Shown in pieces: positions 35,784 to 47,700 of a stretch of DNA of 64,000 bases; position 1 is the first letter of the stretch; each line of letters opens with the position of its first letter. This DNA comes from Simmondsia chinensis (Eukaryota; Streptophyta; Magnoliopsida; Caryophyllales; Simmondsiaceae): NCBI GenBank assembly GCA_018398585.1, contig JAGTTD010000019.1, positions 11,059,838 through 11,123,837 of the forward strand. The letters are read 5' to 3'. The translations under genes and the position numbers were made by a program. A model generated the notes under the pieces. It was not told where the DNA came from and made no database searches. It worked only from the letters and a program-made list of their open reading frames with translations.

Positions 35784-38700
35784 ATGGGCACTGTTGAAGC
35801 TGATGATTTGAGGGGAAACTTGAGGAACAATAGAGTTAGTGATATACAAGAAGTACCCATGTTAGTGCAGCTGAATGGCAGTGAGTGCTCATCAGAGAAG
35901 AGGAAGTCTTTGAGATGTCGCTTTTACTATGGCATTATCTTCTTGTTGATGAATCTTACTGCTTGGTTTGTTCGTGATTACATCCAACGGCTTATTCCAC
36001 AACGCCAATGTCAGAATTTTTTTTTTTTTTTTTTTTTTTTTTGCATTTTTATTGTCAGTGTTTATTGGTAAGGGTGTAAATGACTCGAGCTATGCTTAAA
36101 AACTCGTAGAGATAAATGAGCCCAGCTTGAACATAGTAAAGCTCGAGCTTAGGGGCTCGTTAGCTTGAAAGAGTGTAAATTGGTATATCTTGATATACGT
36201 TATAAATGTAGATGTGCCCCATTTAATCAAGCTTTGGCCTAAATGAACCAAGCTTGATACTAATGAGCTAAGCTCAAGCCTAGTAAAGCTCAAGCTTGGG
36301 GGGCTCGTCATCCTGAATGAGTATAAATGGGCCAATCGTGATATACATCAAGATGTACCGATTAAGTCAAGCTGTAATCTAAATGAACTGAACTTGAGAC
36401 TAATCAAGTCCAAACGAGCATAGATCAAGCTTAATTAAACCTAAAAGAGGCGAGCATAGCTTGGAGCTTGTTGAGTTGTATTCCATCTCAATCTAGCCTA
36501 CTGAACCTCGGCATCATGACAAGTAGGGCTACAACATAAAGTCTAACACTTGTCAATCCTGCACTGAGCAAAAATGTCGGCACGTGGAGACTCAATGCTG
36601 ACAAGCTCAGACTCTGCTCGACTCATGTTCACCCTTATTAGGCCAAATCTTCTTATATGATACTGATTATGACTTTGATTTTGATTGCAGTCCTCAAAGC
36701 TTGTGGAATAGGGGTTCATGATTGTTCTCATACAATGGGAGTGCTCCGTTTGAGCTTTGGATGCTTTGTATCTAATTTAGTATTTCAAAAACGAAGTGTC
36801 TAAATTTTTAAACCAAATGCTTTATTTGAAATTTGATATTATATATATGTACAAAAATAATCAGGGCCTCGGTCAAGACTACAAGCAAATGAGACAATTG
36901 TTTGGAATCCTCAATTTAATAAGGACCCCTTTTTAAATTAGCAATAACACTAGTTTGCTTCTTTCATATATCACCATCCATAATCAAAGACATAACAGCA
37001 TGTGCGTGTGATACTTTGTAGATATATATGTATGTATAATATAAGAGACACAAATATTAGTTGGTGTTATAATATAAATGGATCTTTTGAGATGTATTTA
37101 AGATGACATGGACACCTAGTCACAAAAAAAGGTACACTCTCGGGACCGACTTGCTACCAGTGCAGTATTGGTATTGAATCAACCCACAATTAAGTTTCAA
37201 GATTCCCAAATAAATGGGCAAAGGGATATGCTTGGACATGGTATCTGAACACAGTCAGTACCGAGTTTTTGGGGACCTATTTTTCGAGGTGTGCAGTTCA
37301 GCTCAAGCATATCTCAAATAGTCCACTTTGTATTATAGTAATAGCGAATATGTGAATCCTTTATGTACATTTACATTTATAATGAATTATATATTGGTGG
37401 TTATTTATAAATTGTGATATATGATAAAAGTAAACTTAAAATATGATTAGTTTTTAGAAGAAAGCCTTAACAAATGGCACCTAAATGACTGCTTGGGTCG
37501 TTAGGATCTTTGATTGGCCTTTTATCTGGTTTTAAATTGTATAATTTTATTCTTTTTGCAATCCTTAACGTGAATTTCAGGCATTTTTCTTTTTGATGTT
37601 TCTCACAACAATCAAAACCAGAAAATTGAATGAAGTTCGGCATGCTTGGCATTCTGGATGGTGGTCGATGAAGATTGTCCTTTTAGTTGTATCAATGACA
37701 TCTCCCTTTTTCCTTCCTCCAGACTTCATTCATTTATATGGTGAGAAACCAACTAGAACAAACTTTTGGCATCACATGCTCGTAAATGTTAGAGTATAAA
37801 ACTATTCATGAGCCTTCACCCATCAGCTTAAGCTTTTGGGACATATAGTTCCTTCACATGGTATCAGAGCCATCTCTAATCTAGTTTATTTCTTTTCGTT
37901 TCCACTTGTTCTTTCTCTTTTTTTTTTTCTTTTTTTTTTTTCTCTACTTCTTCTCTGCATTGTGCTGAAATTTTTTTCACCGATTAAATTTTTTTTTCCC
38001 TGTCAATGGGCAACTAACCCTAGTCAATCTTATGCTAGTGCCCTCTCTCCCTCCCCCTCTCCTTTAACCGATGCCCCGCTGCGCCCGGTGGAGGCTGGTC
38101 ACAATATGTAAGAGTATAAAACTATTCATAGGCCTTCACCCATTAGTTTAATCTTTTGGGACAAATGGTTCTTTGACAGTAAAGGCCTACTTGGTATATT
38201 TTTTGTTTGCAATTTTTAGTTATTGACCAAGTAAATTAGGTTCTGAAAACAAGTATTTCTAGTTTTTGATTTTTTATTCCTAGTTCTCATTCACACTAGG
38301 GGGTGGGGGGAACTAAAGTAAGAAACCAAAACTAGAAAAAATTATTCCAAAATACAGGTTTTTAGTTCCTAAGAAAACTAGGAATTGCAAACAAAAAATG
38401 ATACCAAACGAGTCCTATAAGCTTGATCGTGCTTCTTTCAATTATTTGTTCTCTATGACAATAGGATCAATTCGCACATTGTAGTTATGGTGCTGTCAAA
38501 AAGGGTGTCCCAAATGTTACCTAATAGGTTCCAGTGATTGCGTTGGGTTTTCAATGGAACATAAGTCACTTAAGCCTTATGTTTTCAGAGTGAATGAAGA
38601 GCCATTTAAATTTTGTATGCCTCTTTGACAATATATGAATTATGGAGGTCGTGAAAAAGATATTGCTGTATAACGGCTAATTCCATAATAAATATTTCAT

Positions 38701-41700
38701 GTGCTACATAATGGCCATTACATTAAATTTCAATTTTTATTTGATTCCATAGTTGAGCCTAATGGAAACCAAGTTCTCTTCAATAGCTAATGTTGTATGT
38801 AATGAGGGTCTTCTTGTATGACTGCAGGTGAATTGGCACGAATAGGTGCAGGGTAAACATCGCAACTATGTCTTAAAGCATTTGCTTCCATGATAGAAAG
38901 CCTATGATAATCTTTTACATTACTTTGATGCCTGCATATAAATTTACGTACATCTACTGATTATGCCCAGGGATGGCAATAGGTGGAGTGGGTATGGATG
39001 TACCCGCCACCCAAATCCATACCCATACTTGTCCCATTATCCGTCATGAGTATGAATTGGATACTCATACCTGCTCCGGCAAGTACAAACCTATATATAT
39101 ACCCGCGGGTACCAAACAGATATCCATTTCCCACCCCATAGCCGACCTACTGTGAATACAAAACAATTATCCATACATGCCCATGTTAATTATTTAACAC
39201 TATTTTCAGAATTCACTTATATTTTTTAACATTGATAAATAAATAATTAAGGTAATTGAATTTAAGCAAGTATTTTTTTAATTTGAATGTTAATTAGATA
39301 CAAAATGGAGCGGTATGGTGGGTATAAGGCAGGTTGGCGCGGGTATAACACTATACCCATACCCGCCTCGTACCCAGGGCGGGTACACCCAAACCAGTAC
39401 CCGTTACCCACCTCACTTAAGGGGCGAGTTCCCACAGGTAATGGATTTTACACGCTCTATTGCCATCCCTAATGATACCTTTAGAGGTTTTCTTTATAAT
39501 TAGAATGTTCTTATTGCCAGGGAAGAAAATATTACTCCTAGAACAGTGATGTGATTCGAAGTGAGTAATAGCCACAAATTTTCAAGAAGTTGCTCTAATA
39601 TTAAAATTTTACTGCTGGCAACAACGTTACCCTAAATTAAATGGTAATGTGTATTACCCATGCCCTATTTTTTGTGCGTGAAAATGGCTGCTTTGACTAG
39701 CACCCTTCTTTCTGAAAGCCTAGACTGGTCTCGAGATTCTAAGTATCTAAAACAAGTTCAATGTTAGGCCCTTTTGAGGTGTCTAGGCTAATTTAAACAC
39801 ACCTCGAATAATCCACTTCATAATATAATCCCAACTAATGTAGTTGTTATCACTTTCTATTTCTAGCTTTAAGTTTGGCAAAAATCCCAAAAAAAAAAAG
39901 ATAATATAAACGATTTTTCCCTGTTCTTTGATCTTTGTTTTCAACATTCAAAAGGTTTCAGAAAGAACTGGAAGTAGAAAACTTAAACAAGAAGTGGCCT
40001 TCTTCTGTATTCGTTGTTTGGTTTCTCCAAAACCAAAAACTAAAAACTGCAATGACAACAATTGGCATTTGATTTATGCTTCTTAGCTGGACAATTCACT
40101 GCAATCATTAATAAACTGTATTGACTGAGCTTGATAATGTGTAGGATTTTTCTGGCTCTTCAACTAGTTAGTGTCGTTCAGTTTGTAGCCTGGTGGAATA
40201 ACTACTGGATGCCTGATGGTAAAGGAAAGCAAAGGTTTGTTCAGTCGATTTGTGTTCTTTCATGTCTAATTTATTCATCGGAAAGTGTCAAGAACTTTAC
40301 ATGACAGTATATAGTTAAAATATTATACATTGGAGTTTTGAAATAAAAGAGATCAACATACGAGTTTAGTGAACTACTTTACTTAATACCAACTGGTTTT
40401 ATGATTGAATCCTCTAGGCTTGTATGTGGATATTATATACGACAATTCCATAGGTTGTTTTACAAAAAGTGAATCATACTCCATTCATCACAAAATGAGG
40501 GTTTTAGTTCCAACTACCACACCATAATCAAAGGCCATGTCAGGTTTTCCGTGTACTATTAGTTTTATTTTGGGCTTAATTTGGGCCTAGGCTTGACTGA
40601 AAGTGATTTTAGGTACATTAGGGTTTGTGACATCTGTGTGACTATAAATTTTTTTTTGTGAACACATATTCTTGCCTAGGGTTTTGGGAGAAGAAAAGAA
40701 TTCTCATGTAGTCTTCTTAAAACATGGTGAAACATTTTTGCACTAGTTAGTAAAAAGCACGTATAATATTAGTATTGAACATGTATCTATTCCATTTAAA
40801 AAGGGCTTTTTCGTATAATTGCTAACAATACGATATATATGTATTTCTTTATGTTATCCTTATAATAGATGTCTTATAACTCATATTTACATTTTTCTAG
40901 TAATAAATAAGTGCTTAATTAAAAATAATTATGCTTATACCTAATAAGTATCCAAGTTCTACATTTACTAAATTTGTTACTTCAACTCTCAATCTATTGA
41001 TTATATCATATCCTTTACTATATATTATACTTCCTGCTACTGTTATTGTGGCTAATATCATCAAACAAATAGCTCTTAAGTTAGATGTGGAAAAGCTTAT
41101 GACCAAGTTAAATGGGATTTTCTTTCGACTTTGCTACTGTGCATGGGACTTCGTACCAAATGGGTTGGGTTATGTTGTGCGTCTTTACTGTCTTATATTT
41201 CTTGTTAATAAATTTATGGTCTTCCATTTGGTTTCTTCATACCTCCAAGAGGGCTCATATAAGGTGATTCTCTCTCCATATATGTTTATCCTTTGTGTTG
41301 ACGTCTAGGCAAAATGACTTCAAGGAAAATTTGATTTTAGTCACAAATCTAGGACTACAAATCAGCGTATAGCATCCACAAACCCTTACCTCTTGTTTGC
41401 TAATGATAATCTTCTTTTATGTAAAGCATCTATAGAATCATGTTAGGAACTAAAGGTGCTTTCAGACCATTATTGTTTACAATAGCTAACTAGTTTATTT
41501 TAACTAATCGTCTTGTGTTTTCTTGAAAATTATTCCAACACACATGAGATCCTGAATCAGTGGTTTGCTTAGAATTATTGTTCTATCACAAATTGGTAAA
41601 TACTTTAGGCTGTCCATTACTAGGTGCACGCCCAAATATGGGAGAATTCTTATCCATCCGTGATAGTGTCTGCCACAAACTTGCCCGTGCAAGGCCATGA

Positions 41701-44700
41701 CTTGATTTTCAAGGCGGGCGTGCAATTTTGATTCAATCTAACTTAGAAACGATTCCTGTTCATACTATGCAATTCCTTTAAATTACAGTGTTATTTGATC
41801 AGTGCATTGACAAGGCAGGTAGGGGCTTCTTTGGAAGAATGGTAGCCCAAACAGAGGCTTGTGTGCGGTGGCCTAAGATAAAATTTGCAAGCCCAAGGGA
41901 GCGGGAGGCCTCAATATTAGGAGATCAAAAGCTATTAACAAAGCCTTTTTTTGCAAAACGACAACAACAACAACAATCCCAGTGCCTCAAAGGGCTCCTG
42001 CGTAAGCAGGGTCTGGGGGGTAGATGTACGCAGCCTTCCCCCTTATGGGAGCTACCCTGAAGGGAGGCTGTTTCCGAGGACCCTCAACCTGAGACGCTTG
42101 TCAACAGCATAAGCATGGTTTCCTGTTAGTAGGAAAGCAACAAAGCATGAGCAGTGCAAATCATAGGATGAGCAAAACAGACCAACTCAAAGCAAGCCAA
42201 ATGCTAGGCAACTAGCAAGTAATAGGCAGGTAGAATACCGATTTTCGACAAACAGATAAACAGATATCAAATAGCAAGTAGGCAAGTAGTGCATCAAGGG
42301 AGCCAGTATGCACATAAGTGTGCTAAAGAGAAAGCTAAAGGCCTTGCACTAATAAGCTAGATTACCCTATTCCAACCCTTACATCTGCTACCTCTATGCT
42401 AGCCCTCCATTGGACTCTATCTAAGGCTATCTCCTCCCAAAGGTTTAGGTGGGTGAGGTCTTGGTGGATCATCTCTAGCATATCTTCTTTGGCATGCCTC
42501 TTCCTCTCCTGCCTTACGTAGTATGGGGCTGTTCGCATCTGCGGACTGGAGCTTTGATGGGTCTCCTCCTAACATGTCCGAACCACCTCAAACATTACTC
42601 ACTCAATTTATCCTCAATGGTGGCCACGCCCAAATTGCCTCTTATCACGTCGTTCCTGATCCTATCCTTCTTTATATGTCCACACATCCACCGCAGCATT
42701 CGCATCTCCGCCACCTTCATCTTCTGTGTATGCTGTTGTTTCATCACCCTACACTCCGCCCCATACAACAGAGCTAGTTTCACTGCCATTTTATAGTATC
42801 TTCCCTTTAGCTTTAAGCGAAATTTTTTATCGCAAAGTACCACGGAGGCCATCCTCCATTTAAGCCATCCCACTTTAGTCCGGCTCTTGACATCCTTGTC
42901 AATTTCGTCGTTGTGCTGTATCATGGACCCTAAGTATCTGAAACTCTCCATCTTCGATATGGCCCCAGATCCAATCTTGACGTCTTCTGAGCTAGACGTG
43001 GTGAAGAGATCGAACTTGAGTTCCATGTACTCAGTCTTGGCTCTACTTAGCCGTAAGCCCTTCGACTCTAGTACCCTTCTCCATAATTCCAGCTTTTCAT
43101 TTACCTCTTTCCGCAACTGCCCCACCAGCACTATATCACCTGCAAAAAACATGCAACAAGGTATACCTCCTTGGATGTGCTCAGTGAGCTCGTCCATTAC
43201 CAGAATGAACAGATAAGGGCTCAAGGCAGAGCCTTGGTGTACCACTGAGACCATAGTTTGTGCGTCCTCATACATGTCTCTAATGGCCTGGATGTATGGA
43301 ACGAGGATACCTTTCTTTTCCAAAACTCTCAATAGAACCTCCCTTGGCACTCTATCATACGCCTTCTCCAAATAATCTCTCGGTGAAGATAATCTCTAGG
43401 TGAAAATAATTAGAGGCAAGTATCTTCAAGGTCATTGCTGTCTTACATACAACCCCAAACCCTGTGATTCATGGGCCTGGAAGCACGGTCTAGGATGTTG
43501 GGAGCGGATTAACAATGGCTTTAGATGCTTAGTTGGGTATGGTACCCATATCTCCTTTTGGTATGACAATTGATGTACTCAATCTCTACTTGCATAGATA
43601 ATCCTCGGTCCTCGGGTTATTAAAGATTCGAATCTGAAAATGAAGCATTTTATTAGACATGGTGAATGGAATGTTCATGAACTTAGGAAATTTACCCAAT
43701 ATATTGTTAGGATGAATAATTTTGTTGGGTTTTTCACAATGGATGGGAACTTTGTTTAGTTGTTTATTTTTTTTTTTTTTTTTATCAAAATGGGAACTTT
43801 GTCAAATCAGCTAATTGTAGCTCATGACCACTACCGATATAAGCATAATAGTAGGCCTTTTAAATGGATGTGGAAGCTAGATCTTCCTCCCGAAATTAAA
43901 TTTTATACATCACAGGTACTTCATGATTCTCTCCGCACTAGATCTACTATTGCAAGGCATGGCGTGCAGGTTGACTCTAGGTGTCCGTTCTGTTGGAGCC
44001 TAAAGAAGTTCACCATCTCCTTATAGATGTAGTTTCACATAGAATTGTTGGGGTCTTGTTAAATCCAAGGGATGGATCAAGTTCAAATCAAGGACTAGCT
44101 ATTCCCTGCAATGGCGACATAATTTAAGAGACTGTAGAAGGCTAGATAGCAATGATCAAATACAGAGAGGTTTATTCTTCTACGGTCTATCTAGAAGATA
44201 AAGAATGAAAAAGTATTTTATAGGACACAAGTGAACTCGTCTAGGATTGTGATTGAAGCATAAACCATTACTATGGAATGGAAAACAAGGCTTTATGTAG
44301 ATAATAGTCTTGCTTTTGCATTGACTATGGATTCATTTACTAGGCACTCAGGCACCGGATCCTATTAGAACTTCGAAATTAAGCTTGCTTCGGAGCGAGT
44401 AGTACTAGGATGGGTGACCTCCTAGGAAATCCTCGTGTTGCCAACCCTATAAGGTTGGGAGTCCTTGGAAACAGCTTTTCGGCAGGGTTATACCTTGAAG
44501 GAGTAAGGCTGCGTACATTCACCCCTCCCAGACCCCCCTTATGCAGGAGCCCTTAAGGCACTAGGTCTGCTATTGTTGTTGTTGTTGTTGTGTTGTATGA
44601 GCTACGGTAGTACTAGGCATAGATATGGAAGGCACCAACAATAGATAGGTGAAGTTGAACTTTTATGTTTTTTGGGGGGAATAGTGAGGCGGCATGCAGG

Positions 44701-47700
44701 TTTTTCAGAAGACATCACCTTGGTCCGTATTTGGATTTAGGTTGGCTAGGGCTGGGTAATGCATCAGTTCTAGTGGTGGAAGCTGTAGCAACTAGAGATG
44801 GAATTAGCAGTGTTTAAATAAAGATTTTTTAAGCGTGTTCACATTAAAGGAGATAATTTAGTTGTTATCAAAGCCATTAAAAAGGAATATAAATGTCCAT
44901 AAAGATAGATTCAATCATTAGGGATATTTAGGAGATGCTGAGTGGCTTTGATGATATTTAGATAATGCACGTGTACAGAGAAGGTAACCAAGCGACATAT
45001 CTAACGACATCAATAAGGAAATGCTGACAGGGAAAGGGCCTTTATAGAGGTTGAATAGTTCGGAGCTCTTCATAGAATTGTTTATCAATACGCACTAGGC
45101 ATGGTTGTGTTGCGGTAGCTTCTTAATGTTTTCCTTTCCTTTAAAAAATAAAACATCATCAAACAAAAGCTGAGTTTATAAAATTATATCATTCTCCCCT
45201 CTGTTCGTATTTTAAACAAATTCTTTTGTACTCTTCTCAAAAGAAAGTGAAAACCTCTTAAACTCCATGGACGTAAGCACAATTGGCGAAACCACATAAA
45301 TCTTATGTCTTATTTTCCTTATTTTTTTTCTTGGAGTTTTTAGTTTTCCTTTTCAGTTTCATTTCCCTAATAAGCCATTCAATCCAATCATGGTTCAAGG
45401 TAGCATAAGCGTTGCAAATGTTATGTTATGAATAGCAAGATAGCTTTGAGTTTTGCGAGATTCCAAGTTAATTTTGAGCTATACATTCATACTGTGAAGT
45501 TATGAAGCATGGAGGGTTTGTTTGGCCATACTGTGAAATTATTGTCTATTTCCCAACTCGTTCTTTCTTCATAATCACCTTTAGAATTATTTTCTTCAAA
45601 TTACGAATGATATAGTGTTCCTCGTAAAATTGTTTATTTCTAATTCTAATTCAAATTTACAGGAGACTATATTTCCTATTTCCGCTCCTCCTAGAAAGAA
45701 GAACGTCCAAACAAGCACCAAATATTCTAATGTGTTGTGCATTTTGTTTCCTGCAGCTGCTATATTGGTTTATTTATGTCGACTATTTTCTACATAGCAT
45801 CCGCATGTGGAATCGGGTTGATGTATACAAGATATGTGCCAAAAGTTTCATGCGCTCTCAATATATTCTTCATTACATGGACCTCCATTTTGCTCATTGT
45901 CATGATGCTTATATCCTTACATTCAAAGGTGCGCTTCTCATTTCTTTTTCCTTAATATTTCTTATGACCTTCAAAATCAATACAAAGTGAGAGATACGTT
46001 TCTAATATTATTAAATCTTTTCAAGCGTCATCGGTTTGTGTGATGGAATCATTCTAAATGTTATTGGTTGGTGCAGTGAAGGGCCCTTTTAGAAACAAAC
46101 AATTCTCCATTTTTTTTTTGGAAATGCTTTTATGGAAAATGAAAAACTAGAAAAGTTGTTCAAAGTGCCACTCTTCCAACTAGGAAAGCTGGAAATCAAT
46201 TTTCCATTTTTCTATATTCTATTCGAAAATTTGGACCAAAATTTACTGCATGTGTTTCTATTAATTGATTACTCTAAGCATTATGAGTAGACGGTTATAC
46301 TCTAAAATTATGTAACTCATTTATTTATTTGACATTTAGATAAATATTTAGTATACTTCGTACGTATAACTGTACGGTGTCTAGTATTTGTATCTATAAC
46401 CCAAAATAATCTCAAAGTGGTATTTGTACCCAAATCAATATCCAAAGTTTTATGGATTGAGGTACTTGAACTAGCCATTTTCTGATTGGTTACCCTAATT
46501 TTTCAAATTAGGTTCAAATTGGATTATAAAAAATTTGAATTTCCGACTAGTAATTATGCCTATAAATTTTTATAAAGAACGAGAAAAAAATGAAACGAAA
46601 CATCTTAGAAAATTGTTATTGGTCTTCAATTCCTAAATGTCTTTTTCCAAATCAATTGTGGAAATAGAAATTTAAATTGATAAAAAGAAAATATGGAAAT
46701 GAAAAAATGGAAATTATTTTTTGCTTCTAAACAAGGCCTGCGGCATCCCAACCTAAGCATGAGGTATTTGGTTCATATGGAGTCCTCTTCTTTTTGTAAA
46801 CCTTGTATTGTAACGCACTATCCAACTAATGTGGTGCCAATTGGACATAGGACTTATTGTGAGTTATCCACTCTGTTGGCTCCTAATGTTTGTTAGTTTG
46901 ATCAAATTAGTCCCTCAATTTTTTTGAAATGGTCCCTCATATTATATTTTACAAAATTGATCCTTAATCTTTTAATTTTTACCTACTGTAGGTCACTAGA
47001 TCCGAGACCAACTTGATAACAAATAAAATAGGAAGGACTATTTAAACAAAGAAAAAATGAGGGACAGATTTGAACAAACTTACAAACATTAATGACTAAG
47101 AGAATAAATAACTCGTCTTATGGCAAAACTTTATCAAGATTCAGGCCCCCTGACAAGAGGTCTTGCATTCAATTGTGCTAACCCTGTTTAATTATTTAAA
47201 AAGAAAAAAGAGTTACCTTTGTCAAAGCTATCTTGTATGTTTTCCATTATTTCAGTTTGGTCATTTTACTTTTTAGTTGGATCAATATAATCCTTATATA
47301 ATTAACATTATATCGGTTTAATTCAATGCTAAAATTGAAATTAGATTAATGACAAAGCTTTTAACAGTCCGGTCATGTCAAACGTAAGTGACAATATAGA
47401 CTCAACCTTTGACCTACTTTAAACCCGCCCATGACTCAGTCTTTGTAAGTTCCATTGCTAACTTAACTTCAACATAGGACCAAACTAACATAATGTAAGT
47501 TTTACAAGAACTAAACTGACAGAATTGTAAGTTTTACAGGGACTAAACTCATACAATGTAAATTGTACAATGACCAAATTGACGCATTGCATAAAATATG
47601 GAGACTTATGATGTAAACAATCCAAAAAAGGAAATATGACAGAAGCAGTTATGGAAACTTGGAACAGGTGAATAGGGGTCTTTTATCTTCAGGGATAATG

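Larger units (their letters stand above)
41070..45154 (+). mobile_element. L1-type LINE, 5'-truncated, in SERINC intron 5, with two nested insertions
   Basis: A 13-bp target duplication ATCATCAAACAAA flanks the element (41057-41069 and 45155-45167), and a short A-rich tail precedes the right copy. The + strand gives L1 RT and C-terminal pieces in order: DVEKAYDQVKWDFLSTLLLC, SPYMFILCVDV, LVNTLGCPLLGARPNMGEFL, ACVRWPKIKFASP, NSWAWKH-like, then zf-RVT (WMWKLDLPPEIKFYTSQVLH) and a decayed RNase H (MHVYREGNQATYLT). Many stops and frameshifts. An RTE LINE (41961-43376, opposite strand) and a SINE (44347-44610) interrupt it. Confidence 0.9.

Noticed and set aside
42494..43216. Plus-strand ORFs over the RTE LINE
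   Set aside because: Antisense shadows of the 258-aa RT frame on the minus strand.
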